A stretch of 64,000 nucleotides of DNA from Lutimonas saemankumensis (GTDB lineage: Bacteria; Bacteroidota; Bacteroidia; Flavobacteriales; Flavobacteriaceae). The notes under the pieces were generated by a model. That model saw only the letters and a list, made by a program, of their open reading frames with translations, was not told the origin of the DNA and searched no databases. The stretch is from positions 248,001 to 312,000 of the forward strand of contig NZ_JAIUZR010000006.1 in the NCBI RefSeq assembly GCF_020171465.1. The letters run 5' to 3'. The translations under genes and the position numbers were made by a program. Below are positions 17,961-27,836 of the stretch, in pieces; position 1 is the stretch's first letter; every line of letters begins with the position of its first letter.

Positions 17961-18461
17961 GATAAAAACTATTATTTTCAAAAATTCTATAGACATAAAG
18001 TTAAGGGTTTTAAATTTTTTACGCGAGAGTTTTGTAGAGAATTTTTGATCAATTCGAATGGCTGAAATCCAAAAAAAGAATAAGAGAATTTCTTATCAGA
18101 ACAGAAAAAGGGGAGGTGAGTTTTGATTAAAAAAGATAATACAAGTTGTATTTTACAGAAATTTTTAAAAGTTTTTTCATTAGAAACCTTGAAGGCTGTA
18201 AGTGTTTGTAAACCAGACTTTTAACATGTTTATTTTGTCGACTATAGAGGATGCTTATAGTTGCTGTAGTATTGAATTTTCAGTTTTATATAATTTATTT
18301 AAAAAACTTTTAATCAGATGATTAATATTAATTAAGTAAAGTAAAAGTTTATATTAATTAAAAATCTTTAGAAGATTGGATTTTGAGCAGTGGTTTGATA
18401 TAATTATCCAAATTAAGCCAAAGTAAAATAGATAAGATTTCGTATTTTTCAAAAAAAAATT
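17961..18461. other. AT-rich non-coding region upstream of the GH16 gene
   Basis: About 500 bases with no credible gene. It holds a 31-codon open frame (18226-18321) without relatives that I recognise, AT-rich inverted sequences around 18320-18360 (ATTAATATTAATTAA and TATATTAATTAA), and no convincing TAnnTTTG core. It presumably contains the promoter and leader of the first laminarinase gene. Confidence 0.5.
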
Positions 18462-20090
18462 ATGATTATGAAGATTCGGTATTTCTTGTTGTTATTTGTT
18501 TGTTCGTTGGTAATGATTTCCTGTGGAGGTGATAGTGAAGAAATTGCTCCACCCGTTGTGGTCGTAAAAAATCTTAATGTAACATTCGATATACAAGGTG
18601 CAACCTCAGAAAACCCGGAGGGAGACGGAAGTGGAAACGTAACTTTTAAAGCAACCGCCGAGAACGCTACCTCATATAGTCTTGAATACGACGGAAATTC
18701 TCAAAATATGATCAATGGTGAATTGACTGTTACGTTTGATGATCCTGGTATCCAGGATTATTCGGTGAAAGTCACTGCTTCAGGAAGTGGAGGTTCACGG
18801 GCCTCGAAGAGTGTTGATGTTACGGTGAAAAGGGAATATGAAGTTCCTGATGATTTGATGGAATTATTGACCAATAATAGTTCTCAGAAATGGAGAGTAC
18901 AAGCCGAAGTGACCGGACATTTTGGAGTTGGTCCTGGTGGAGCAACCGTTCCTGAGTATTATCAGGCACAGTCTTTTGAAAAAGACTTTTCAGGTATGTA
19001 TGATGATGAATATGTCTTTGATCAGGACAAGTCATTTGCTCATAAAACTAGCGGCACTGTTTACGGAAAGGCAGGTCCTCTGGAGGACGATCTCGGAAGT
19101 ACTTCAGAGCCTGTAAATGACGAAGATGAATATGAGAATTATCCATTAGACGATTACAGTGGAACCTGGACTTATGGGTTTGTTGATGGCAGGGAGACTT
19201 TATATTTATCAGATTTTGGATTTTTAGGTTTTTACGTGGGAGGGACACATGCTTATACCATACTTCAAAGAACTGAAACAGCGATGGTGCTGAGGACCGA
19301 AGGTGCTGATGAATTGGAATGGTTTATTTTGCTTAGTACCGAAGATGAGTACGAAGAGCCTGTATTCAGCAATCTTGTTTTTGAAGATGATTTTAATACT
19401 GATGGTGCTCCCGATGAGGCAAAGTGGAATTATGATCTGGAGGATGGATGCTCTCAGTCCGAGGACCTTTGTGGATGGGGTAATAATGAAGAGCAATGGT
19501 ATACGGACAGATCGGATAACGTTAGAGTTGCGGATGGTAATCTGTACATTACAGCAAAACGCGAAAGTCGAGGAGGAAAATCCTTTACCTCAGCAAGATT
19601 AAAGACAGAAAATAAATATGAATTTACTTACGGAAGAGTTGACGTCAGGGCTAAATTACCTTCCGGGGGAGGTACATGGCCTGCGATATGGATGTTGGGA
19701 GCAGATTATGAAACCAATATCTGGCCGGGATGCGGCGAAATAGATATTATGGAATACGTTGGAAACAATCCGGGAAAAATAACAAGCTCTCTCCATTCTC
19801 CTTCCAGCTTTGGAGCAACAGTAAATACCAAGGAGGTAGATATTGAAAATGAAAATAGTGAATTTCATCTTTATTCGGTTACATGGACCGCAGATCAGAT
19901 TTCATTTTACCTTGACGGACAGCGTTTTTATACCTATTATCCCTTCCAAAAAGATAACAGGAGCTGGCCTTTTGATAAGGATCAGTTTATAATATTGAAT
20001 ATTGCCATGGGTGGAAATCTTGGAGGAAGTATTGATGCTAGTTTTGATCAGGCGGAAATGGTGATTGATTATGTCAGGGTCTATCAGTAG
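18462..20090 (+). CDS. GH16 beta-glucanase (laminarinase-type) lipoprotein
   Basis: A 542-residue surface lipoprotein (lipobox MISC, Cys21; an alternative ATG lies two codons in). In order: a PKD-like Ig domain (about 35-125), an uncharacterised beta-rich domain (about 128-292) opening with LLTNNSSQKW and GHFGVGPGG, and a GH16 catalytic domain (about 303-542). The retaining motif GEIDIMEYVG gives nucleophile Glu426, Asp428 and acid/base Glu431. GTWPAIWMLG and the C-terminal IDYVRVYQ are typical. It should endo-cleave beta-1,3 (or mixed beta-1,3/1,4) glucan. It shares its architecture with the GH16 at 31010 and borders the glucan locus on the left. Confidence 0.92.
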   Translation: MIMKIRYFLLLFVCSLVMISCGGDSEEIAPPVVVVKNLNVTFDIQGATSENPEGDGSGNVTFKATAENATSYSLEYDGNSQNMINGELTVTFDDPGIQDYSVKVTASGSGGSRASKSVDVTVKREYEVPDDLMELLTNNSSQKWRVQAEVTGHFGVGPGGATVPEYYQAQSFEKDFSGMYDDEYVFDQDKSFAHKTSGTVYGKAGPLEDDLGSTSEPVNDEDEYENYPLDDYSGTWTYGFVDGRETLYLSDFGFLGFYVGGTHAYTILQRTETAMVLRTEGADELEWFILLSTEDEYEEPVFSNLVFEDDFNTDGAPDEAKWNYDLEDGCSQSEDLCGWGNNEEQWYTDRSDNVRVADGNLYITAKRESRGGKSFTSARLKTENKYEFTYGRVDVRAKLPSGGGTWPAIWMLGADYETNIWPGCGEIDIMEYVGNNPGKITSSLHSPSSFGATVNTKEVDIENENSEFHLYSVTWTADQISFYLDGQRFYTYYPFQKDNRSWPFDKDQFIILNIAMGGNLGGSIDASFDQAEMVIDYVRVYQ

Positions 20091-20204
20091 GATTTGGCAT
20101 TATGGAAAGGATAGGGTTAGTCTTCTATTTATGAGTTATGTGCCTACATTAAATGGTTCTTTATCGGAAAAATGGTTAGTTCTAATTTTTAATTTTGGAG
20201 GTCT

Positions 20205-23015
20205 ATGAAGATTAAATTGGGCTTATTGGTTCTCCTGATTTTTCTTGCGAGAATACACTTAATTTCACAGGAATTACCTCCTGTTCAAAATTATCAGATT
20301 ATAGATTACGAAGCCGGAAGGCAGAATTGGTCTGTGACCCAGTCTACCGACGGGAAACTTTTTTTTGGGAACAATATAGGTCTGTTGGAATTTAATGGAG
20401 GAGTTTGGCAGTTATATCCTTCGCCAAATGGCACCATCGTCAGAGCTGTGCACGAGAAGGATGGCTTGATCTATTCTGGTTGTTACATGGAGTTTGGATA
20501 TTGGAAACGCAATGAATTTGGAGGGCTTGCATATCATTCATTAACTGACGAGCTCTCAATAGACCTCAAAGAAGATGAACATTTTTGGAACATTACATCG
20601 AGAGATGAGTGGATCCTGTTTCAGTCTCTGGATCGTATTTATCTCTTTAATTCCAGAGATCAGCAGATAAAGGTAATTGAGCTTATCACTCCAAGGGCAA
20701 AAATCTTTAATCTGTCTGAGAACATTTATTTTCAAAAAGGAAGCGGCGGTCTTTATTCCATAAAAAATGGTAAGGCGGTTCTTGAATCCGATAATTCCTT
20801 GTTCACAACGGATTTTATTGTAGGACTTTTTGAGCATCAAGATGGCATGCTTATTCTTACTGAATCGGGAAATTTCTTTTTATGGGAAGGGGATGAGATA
20901 AAATCCTGGAAAACTGATGATCTGGCCTTGGATCGTAATTCTTTTATTTATTGCAGTACTAAACTTCAGGATGGAAGTTTCGTTCTTGGGACCGTATCAG
21001 AGGGGTATATAAGATTGGATGATCAGGGGAAGATTATAGAAAGAGTAAATCAGGAAATGGGCCTTGGCAACAACACTGTGTTGTCTGTTTTTGAGGATTT
21101 GGATAAGAATCTCTGGCTGGGCCTGGACAACGGTATAAGTGTTGTAAATTTAGAATCAGCTTTCAGGATTTTTGCTGATAACAAAGGTAAGATTGGTTCG
21201 GTATATGCTTCTCTTGACAAGGGTAATTGGTTGTATTTAGGGACCAATCAAGGCCTTTATGCAAGGAAAAAGGATGAAACCAACGGGTTCGAATTAATAG
21301 ACGGAACAGCCGGGCAGGTATGGAGTTTAAATGAAATTGAAGGATCTGTCTTTTGCGGACATAACAATGGAACTTTTTTGATAAATGGTGATAAGGCTAC
21401 TCAGGTTTACGATCAATCCGGTACATGGGAGATTAAAAATATTGAAGGAATAGATAATGTTTTGATTCAGGGTAATTACAATGGATTGAGTACTTTGATC
21501 AAAAGGAATGATGACTGGATTTTCAATAACAAAATAGAAGGATTTGATATATCATCAAAGTCTTTTGATTTTTATGATGATAACAGCGTTGTTGTCAATC
21601 ACGAATTTAAGGGGCTTTTTGTTCTTGAACTAAGCAAAGACTTGAGTCGGGTCAAAAGTTCAGTTTCAGTTGAATCGGTTGGGTTCGACTCTCATGTGTT
21701 TCGGTTTCAGGACAAAGTAAAGTACGCCTCAAATGAAGGCGTATTTGATATTGAACGGGATGAATCCAGGCTTGTAAAAGATTCCTTGCTCACGCGTCTT
21801 TTTTACGAAAGGAATGACAGGGTTTACGGGAGGTTGATTCCCGAGATGACAAAGGATCGATTATGGGGTTTTTCTTCACAAAATATTGTTTATCTGGCCC
21901 AGGATAAATTTGACGGGATCCCTGAATTGAATGAAATTTCAATACCAAGATTTTTTCGCCAGAATCAAGGTTTAACGGGTTATGAGAATATTTCGCGGAC
22001 AATAAGTGGAAAATATATTATTGGAACTTCGAATGGTTATGCACAGTTAGATCTCGACAGGCCTCAGGAGTTGGAATATACAATCCAAATTGACAGGATC
22101 CAGAAAAAGTTTCGAAATCGAGATAAATATGATGTATCACTCGTGGAGAAAGGTGTTTTTAAGTTTGATGAGAACAGTTTGATGGTGTCTTTTAGTATCC
22201 CATCTTATAATAAATATACTGAAGTATCTTATCAGTATCAGTTGATCGGATTATATGAGGCCTGGAGTCCATGGGTCGAAGAGTCAACAATATCTCTGGA
22301 AAACCTACCTTATGGTGACTATACCCTAAATATAAGGGGGAAGGTAGGAAACAGATTGACCTCAAATATGATCACCTACAGCTTTCGGGTAGAGAAGCCC
22401 TGGTATTTATCCAATTTTGCGGTGATAATTTATGTGCTTTTTGTGGGCTTGATTATGTTTATAGTAAACAGGCTTTTTGTTCGTTATTACAGGAGCCAAA
22501 GAAATCGCCTTATTGAGGAAAATAAAAAAAAGATGGAGATTTCAAAAATGGAGAGCAGGCAGGAAATCATGAAACTGAAAAATGATCAGCTGAAGAATGA
22601 GCTGGAAAGCAAGAATCGGGAGCTGGCCACAACCGCCATGAGCCTGATAAACAAAAATGAGCTTTTACTGGGAATTAAGCAGGATTTGATGCAACTGGAC
22701 GATAAAGCGAGCCGTGATGAAGTTATTAAAGTTGTAGACAGTAATCTCAGCAACAACAATGACTGGGAGTTTTTTAAAGAGGCATTTAACAATGCGGATA
22801 AGGATTTCTTGAATAAGATGAAGAAAAAGCATCCGGAATTAACCGCGAATGATCTCAAATTTTGCGCTTTTTTAAGGTTGAACCTCAGCTCTAAAGAAAT
22901 CGCTCCTTTGTTAAATATTTCGGTAAGAAGTGTTGAAATCAAGCGATACCGTCTTCGAAAAAAAATGCGATTGGACCATTCAGAGAACCTCATCGACTAT
23001 ATATTGGAGATATAA
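20205..23015 (+). CDS. Transmembrane one-component regulator: beta-propeller, Y_Y_Y and LuxR-type HTH
   Basis: A 936-residue sensor-regulator. Signal sequence (1-22), two-component-regulator-like beta-propeller repeats (about 25-650), a Y_Y_Y domain (about 660-732), one membrane helix (about 737-760), a cytoplasmic coiled coil (about 763-835) and a C-terminal LuxR-type helix-turn-helix (about 878-936; LSSKEIAPLLNISVRSVEIKRYRLRKKM). No histidine kinase, receiver or AraC domain is present, unlike hybrid two-component regulators. It likely senses glucan oligosaccharides in the periplasm and activates the adjacent susCD operon directly. A GGAGG Shine-Dalgarno-like stretch sits just before the ATG, uncommon in this phylum. 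Confidence 0.88.
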   Translation: MKIKLGLLVLLIFLARIHLISQELPPVQNYQIIDYEAGRQNWSVTQSTDGKLFFGNNIGLLEFNGGVWQLYPSPNGTIVRAVHEKDGLIYSGCYMEFGYWKRNEFGGLAYHSLTDELSIDLKEDEHFWNITSRDEWILFQSLDRIYLFNSRDQQIKVIELITPRAKIFNLSENIYFQKGSGGLYSIKNGKAVLESDNSLFTTDFIVGLFEHQDGMLILTESGNFFLWEGDEIKSWKTDDLALDRNSFIYCSTKLQDGSFVLGTVSEGYIRLDDQGKIIERVNQEMGLGNNTVLSVFEDLDKNLWLGLDNGISVVNLESAFRIFADNKGKIGSVYASLDKGNWLYLGTNQGLYARKKDETNGFELIDGTAGQVWSLNEIEGSVFCGHNNGTFLINGDKATQVYDQSGTWEIKNIEGIDNVLIQGNYNGLSTLIKRNDDWIFNNKIEGFDISSKSFDFYDDNSVVVNHEFKGLFVLELSKDLSRVKSSVSVESVGFDSHVFRFQDKVKYASNEGVFDIERDESRLVKDSLLTRLFYERNDRVYGRLIPEMTKDRLWGFSSQNIVYLAQDKFDGIPELNEISIPRFFRQNQGLTGYENISRTISGKYIIGTSNGYAQLDLDRPQELEYTIQIDRIQKKFRNRDKYDVSLVEKGVFKFDENSLMVSFSIPSYNKYTEVSYQYQLIGLYEAWSPWVEESTISLENLPYGDYTLNIRGKVGNRLTSNMITYSFRVEKPWYLSNFAVIIYVLFVGLIMFIVNRLFVRYYRSQRNRLIEENKKKMEISKMESRQEIMKLKNDQLKNELESKNRELATTAMSLINKNELLLGIKQDLMQLDDKASRDEVIKVVDSNLSNNNDWEFFKEAFNNADKDFLNKMKKKHPELTANDLKFCAFLRLNLSSKEIAPLLNISVRSVEIKRYRLRKKMRLDHSENLIDYILEI

Positions 23016-23111
23016 GCCCCTACAAGTGTTAAGAAGACCTCAATTTTACCTCAACATTACCACAACATATGTCTTGAAATCCGCATTTCTGGTGAAAGAT
23101 CAGATATTTTT

Positions 23112-23144
23112 TTAACCGTTCCTTAACTCTTGGTTAACGCTTCC
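23112..23144 (+). promoter_or_regulatory. Direct repeat upstream of susC, possible regulator site
   Basis: TTAACCGTTCC (23112-23122) and TTAACGCTTCC (23134-23144) are 22 bases apart, two helical turns, about 155-185 bases before the susC ATG. The rest of the 282-base gap between regulator and susC is AT-rich with no gene. Assignment to the LuxR-type regulator is inference. Confidence 0.35.
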
Positions 23145-23297
23145 AATGCTCTTTGTTGTAGGTATTCCTGTACTATTTTACCAAATAACTATAGTAAATT
23201 ATCAATTCCTTAAAACCCGTGTGTATCATTTTTGTATAGGTAGAATTTATGGCGTTTAGTCTCTTGGCATTTAATTTTAGGTCTCAAAATTTAGTTT

Positions 23298-26200
23298 ATG
23301 AAATCAAAAATTTTATCGCTTGTATTCTTTTGTTTCGTTGCCGCGGGATTTGCCCAGAACGTAACGGTTCAGGGAACAGTTAATGAAGGTACTGATATGC
23401 CGTTACCCGGAGTTAGTATTTTGATTAAAGGAACAAGTACCGGAACCGCCACAGATTTTGATGGTAATTTTGTTCTGGAAGACGTTCCGATCTCTTCAGT
23501 TCTTGTGTTTTCTTACGTAGGGTTCCAGGATTATGAGGTGGTTATTGAAAATGATGCCCCTCTTACTATTACCCTTCAAGAGGATGCAGAAGCTTTAGAT
23601 GAAGTTGTGTTAATAGGTTATGGTACCCAGGCCAAAAAGGAAATTACGGGTGCCGTTTCCGTCGTGGGATCCGAAACCATTGAAAAACTGAATCCGGTTC
23701 GTGTAGAGCAGGCTTTACAGGGTCAGGTTTCTGGTGTAAGTATTACTGCCCAATCCGGTTCTCCCGGTAGTGCCTCTAACATTCGAATTCGTGGTGTTAC
23801 AACAAATGGGAACAACAACCCTTTGATCCTTGTTGACGGAAACGTAATCGAGGATTTAAGTGTTATTAACCCGAACGATATTGAAAGCATGAATGTGTTA
23901 AAAGATGCAACAGCAGGTATTTACGGGGTTCGTGCGGCAAATGGTGTAATTCTGATAACCACAAAATCCGGGGCTAAAAGCAGTCCATTAAGATTTGAAC
24001 TGGATACTTATGCAGGTGTTCAGGAAACCTCAAGGAAAATTCCGGTTTTAAATGCTACGGAATATGGGGTAATTGTAAATGAAGCCTTTGCAGCTGGCGG
24101 ATCTACTCCTCCTTTTTTGGATTTCACCGAATTAGGAGAAGGTACAGACTGGCAGGATGAAATATTTCAAACAGCACCCATTGCAAATGTAAATTTTGCT
24201 GTAAATAAAGGCTGGGAAGATTCTAAATTATCTGTAGGAACTTCATACCTCACTCAGGACGGTATCGTTGGAGGAAGTGATGCCAATTTTAGCCGTTTTA
24301 CGGGAAGGGTAAACTACAACCTAGACTTTTTTAAGAACTTCAAGTTGAATACTTCCTGGATCTATACCAATACCAACCGAAAAAATTTGCTTGAAAATAC
24401 GCTGGGGTCGGTACTTTTTAATGCCTTGAATATGGCACCAAACTTACCGGTATACGATGAAAACGGTGATTATACATTGGCTGAAGGACTCGGAAATGAA
24501 GTAATTAACCCACAGGCACAAATTGATAATACGCACAATAAAACCTATGTAGACAAAATAAGTGGAGCAATTGGATTGAATTATAGTTTTCTTGAACATT
24601 TTAGTGCAGAATCAAGATTCCAGTTCAATTACTCTGAAGTTTCCGGAAAGGTTTTTTCTCCGGAGGTATACTACGGATCGGGAAAGGTCTTTAACGTAAC
24701 AAGAAACCTGGTTAATGAATACCACAACATCTACAGAGACTATACATGGGACACCTTTCTGACCTATAAGAATTCCTGGGCAGAAAGCCATAACCTAACG
24801 GCTCTTTTAGGGATGTCGGTTCGTCAGGAAAGTGGAAAACTATCGGGCTTAACAGGTTATGATATCCCTGACAATGATCCTGCTAATGCAAGTATTGAAA
24901 ACGCATCCGATGTGGAAGATAATTACCGAAATGGAGGTGATACCTTCGACACAAGGTTACTGTCATATTTTACCAGAGCACAATACGACTATAAGGGAAA
25001 ATATTTAGTATCAGTTGTTTTGAGAAGGGATGCATCGACAAGATTTGGTCCTGAAAACAGAGTGGGATATTTCCCTTCAATTTCTACGGGTTGGGTAGTA
25101 TCAGATGAATCTTTTATGGAAAACACATCCTGGATGAATTTCTTGAAGCTAAGAGTCAGTTACGGTATCGTGGGTAATGACCGAATTCCTGATTATGGAT
25201 ATGTTTCCTTGCTGAATGGAGAAGGGACTTACGTTTTAAATGATGAGCTGATCTTTGGAAAAGCCGAAGGTGCTTTGGCGAATCCGGAAATACGATGGGA
25301 AAAGCAAAAAACCTTTGATATAGGAGTCGATTTTAAATTTCTTGATAACAAATTTGATGTAACCATGGATTATTTCAACAAGAGAACAGATGATCTTTTG
25401 TTGGTGCCGCAGGTTTCGGGTATGCTTGGTGCTTCTGCACCGGGTTCAAGGCCTCCAATTGTGAATGCAGGTTCTGTTGAAAACAAAGGTTTTGAATTTG
25501 CCATAACATACAGTGACGATGTTTCAGACGATTTTAGGTGGAACATTAGCTATAATGTTACCTATCTTCAAAATAATGTATTGTCAGTTGCAGAAGAGAA
25601 TGGTTTTGTAACAGGAGGTTCTTTTGGTGTTGGCCAGGATCCACCGGCAAGAATGGAAGTTGGACAACCCATAGGATATTTTTACGGATTAAAAACAGAC
25701 GGGTTATTCCAGAATCAGGCTGAAGTTGATGCTCATGCCGACCAGGCAAACGCCGCACCAGGAGATTTGCGTTATGTTGATCAGCTTACAGTGGATACTA
25801 ATGATGATGGTATTCCGGATGCAGCCGATGGCGTAATCAACGAAGATGACCGAGTCTATATTGGAGACCCGATTGCACCATGGACCATGGGACTGAATTT
25901 GGGACTGAATTACAGAAACTGGGATTTCGGAGCTTATTTCTTCGCCTCGCTAGGTAACGAAATTGTCCGTAACTATGAGCGTAACCAGCCCTTGACGAAC
26001 AGAAGTTCTTACTTCCTGAATCGTTGGACAGGTGAAGGAAGCACAGATTCCTTTCCAAGAGTTACTACAGGAGCCAATTCAAATGGCTTGTTCTCTGATT
26101 TCTACGTCGAGGACGGTTCCTACTTAAGAATTCAGAATATTCAACTAGGATACACGTTCAATTCAGATGAATGGAAGAATGTTGATAGGTTCAGGATTTA

Positions 26201-26348
26201 CGCCTCAGTGAACAATGCTTATACCTTCACGAAATATACGGGTTACGACCCAGCTGCCTCAACCGGAGAACCAATAGGAGGCGGTATCGATCAGGGATTC
26301 TATCCCATTCCAAGAGTTTATATGCTTGGACTAAATCTTAAATTTTAA
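23298..26348 (+). CDS. SusC-like TonB-dependent outer-membrane glycan importer
   Basis: A 1016-residue SusC/RagA-family receptor. Signal peptide (cleavage after GFAQ, residue 20), a CarboxypepD_reg-like domain (about 22-105; VTVQGTVNEG, LPGVSILIKGTSTGTATDFDGNF), a plug (about 110-235; DEVVLIGYGTQ, SNIRIRGV, ILVDGNVIED, MNVLKDATAGIYGVRAANGVILITTK) and a 22-strand-type barrel to the C-terminus ending in YMLGLNLKF. It imports oligosaccharides across the outer membrane using TonB energy, with SusD as its lid. It is followed by susD after two bases and probably starts the operon reaching the terminator at 32659. Confidence 0.96.
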   Translation: MKSKILSLVFFCFVAAGFAQNVTVQGTVNEGTDMPLPGVSILIKGTSTGTATDFDGNFVLEDVPISSVLVFSYVGFQDYEVVIENDAPLTITLQEDAEALDEVVLIGYGTQAKKEITGAVSVVGSETIEKLNPVRVEQALQGQVSGVSITAQSGSPGSASNIRIRGVTTNGNNNPLILVDGNVIEDLSVINPNDIESMNVLKDATAGIYGVRAANGVILITTKSGAKSSPLRFELDTYAGVQETSRKIPVLNATEYGVIVNEAFAAGGSTPPFLDFTELGEGTDWQDEIFQTAPIANVNFAVNKGWEDSKLSVGTSYLTQDGIVGGSDANFSRFTGRVNYNLDFFKNFKLNTSWIYTNTNRKNLLENTLGSVLFNALNMAPNLPVYDENGDYTLAEGLGNEVINPQAQIDNTHNKTYVDKISGAIGLNYSFLEHFSAESRFQFNYSEVSGKVFSPEVYYGSGKVFNVTRNLVNEYHNIYRDYTWDTFLTYKNSWAESHNLTALLGMSVRQESGKLSGLTGYDIPDNDPANASIENASDVEDNYRNGGDTFDTRLLSYFTRAQYDYKGKYLVSVVLRRDASTRFGPENRVGYFPSISTGWVVSDESFMENTSWMNFLKLRVSYGIVGNDRIPDYGYVSLLNGEGTYVLNDELIFGKAEGALANPEIRWEKQKTFDIGVDFKFLDNKFDVTMDYFNKRTDDLLLVPQVSGMLGASAPGSRPPIVNAGSVENKGFEFAITYSDDVSDDFRWNISYNVTYLQNNVLSVAEENGFVTGGSFGVGQDPPARMEVGQPIGYFYGLKTDGLFQNQAEVDAHADQANAAPGDLRYVDQLTVDTNDDGIPDAADGVINEDDRVYIGDPIAPWTMGLNLGLNYRNWDFGAYFFASLGNEIVRNYERNQPLTNRSSYFLNRWTGEGSTDSFPRVTTGANSNGLFSDFYVEDGSYLRIQNIQLGYTFNSDEWKNVDRFRIYASVNNAYTFTKYTGYDPAASTGEPIGGGIDQGFYPIPRVYMLGLNLKF

Positions 26349-26350
26349 TC

Positions 26351-27817
26351 ATGATGAAAGAACTTAGAATAAAACCCATACTGTTATTATTCATCTATAT
26401 GATGGTTTCTTCATGTAGTGATGATTTTGTAGATGTTGAATCTCCTGATCAAAACTCAGAAGACTTTTTTAACAATGAAGGTGATTATCAGGATGCCCTG
26501 ATTGGAGCCTATGATCTTTTACAAGCTTCTTACATTAATGTGATGCTTGGAGAAATTGCTTCAGACAATACCCTGGCGGGTGGAGAAAGTGCTACAGACG
26601 TTATTGGAATACAGGAAATCGATGACATGATCCATACGCCTGTCAATCAACAGCTGAGAGACATATGGAGCTGGATGTACGCAGGGACAAACCGCGCAAA
26701 CTACATCCTGGAGTTTCAGGATAAAACTGATTTCCAGGGAAAGAACATCGTTTTGGCCCAGGCCAGATTCTTAAGAGCATATTATTACTTTGAGTTAGTA
26801 AAATGGTTTGGAGATGTTCCGTTGTCGGTAGATAAAAGAATTCAGTTTGGTGACCAGTTTGAATTGGAAAGAACGCCAAAAGCTGAGGTATATGCCCAGA
26901 TAGAACAAGACCTGATCTATGCTTCCGAGAATTTACCTGTTTCATGGGAAGAAGCTGAAACCGGCAGAGCTACAAAAGGCGCGGCACAGGCCTTATTGGG
27001 GAAAGCTTATTTGTACCAGGAAAAATGGACTGAAGCTGCAAATGCATTTGAACTTGTGATTGCGGGTCCTTACGATCTGGTAACGGATTACGAAAGTATA
27101 TTCGAACAGGAAGGAGAAAACAATATTGAGTCCGTGTTCGAAGTCCAGTATACTGACAAGGAAGGAGCAGGCTTTGGTTGTTTGCAATGTAGTGAAGGAA
27201 ATGTAGCCGTAGGTTTTAACGGTATCAGAAATTACAGTGGTCCTAAATTTGATTCAGGATTTAGCTTTAATGTCCCTACACAAAAGGCTGTTGATTTTTA
27301 CACAGATGAAGATATCAGAAAGGATGTAGCGATTTTGGACATCGAAGCCTGGGCCGCAGAAACAGGGGCAACTTTTGCCAAAGGATACGAGCATACGGGA
27401 TATTACAATCGTAAATATATTGCCCGTCAGGGAGACCTCAATACGGGAGATGCGAACCTTACAAACCCTAATAATTACAGATCCATCAGATTTGCTGATG
27501 TTTTACTGATGGCCGCAGAAGCTTACAATAGAGGAGGGCTTGGCGATGCAGTTGCATTAAGGTACCTGAACAGAGTCAGGACAAGAGCCGGGTTGGAAGA
27601 GACCAACGCTAACGGGTCAGAATTAACCGAGGTAATTTACAATGAAAGAAGACTTGAATTACTGGGAGAGGGTCATCACTTTTTTGACCTCGTTAGAACC
27701 GGTAGAGCCTCTCAGGAAATAAGCGGTTTTGTTAGCGGAAAACATGAACTTTTCCCAATTCCGTCCATAGAAATAGAATTAGCAGGAAATCGCTGGGCAC
27801 AAAATCCAGGATATTAA
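26351..27817 (+). CDS. SusD-like surface glycan-binding lipoprotein
   Basis: A 488-residue RagB/SusD-family lipoprotein (lipobox VSSC, Cys22). TPR-like helical blocks typical of the fold are visible: AQARFLRAYYYFELVKWFGDVPL, TKGAAQALLGKAYLYQEKW, YRSIRFADVLLMAAEAYN, LRYLNRVRTRAGL and VIYNERRLELLGEGHHFFDLVRTG, ending in the usual NPGY. It caps the SusC barrel and binds glycan. A segment with two close Cys (FGCLQCSEGN, about residue 278) is unusual and could form a disulphide. The gene is tightly linked to susC. Confidence 0.96.
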   Translation: MMKELRIKPILLLFIYMMVSSCSDDFVDVESPDQNSEDFFNNEGDYQDALIGAYDLLQASYINVMLGEIASDNTLAGGESATDVIGIQEIDDMIHTPVNQQLRDIWSWMYAGTNRANYILEFQDKTDFQGKNIVLAQARFLRAYYYFELVKWFGDVPLSVDKRIQFGDQFELERTPKAEVYAQIEQDLIYASENLPVSWEEAETGRATKGAAQALLGKAYLYQEKWTEAANAFELVIAGPYDLVTDYESIFEQEGENNIESVFEVQYTDKEGAGFGCLQCSEGNVAVGFNGIRNYSGPKFDSGFSFNVPTQKAVDFYTDEDIRKDVAILDIEAWAAETGATFAKGYEHTGYYNRKYIARQGDLNTGDANLTNPNNYRSIRFADVLLMAAEAYNRGGLGDAVALRYLNRVRTRAGLEETNANGSELTEVIYNERRLELLGEGHHFFDLVRTGRASQEISGFVSGKHELFPIPSIEIELAGNRWAQNPGY

Positions 27818-27836
27818 AAAATTAAATAGTAAAAAG

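Noticed and set aside
18226-18321. 31-codon open frame in the region before the first GH16 gene
   Set aside because: No recognisable family, no ribosome-binding context, AT-rich chance composition.
20190-20197. TAATTTTG core just before the LuxR-type regulator gene
   Set aside because: It lies only seven bases from the ATG and merges into a GGAGG stretch, so it more likely is ribosome-binding context than a promoter; no TTG box at the right distance.
27177-27210. Cys-rich spot in SusD considered as a frameshift
   Set aside because: The frame continues with normal SusD blocks on both sides, so it is a genuine loop.
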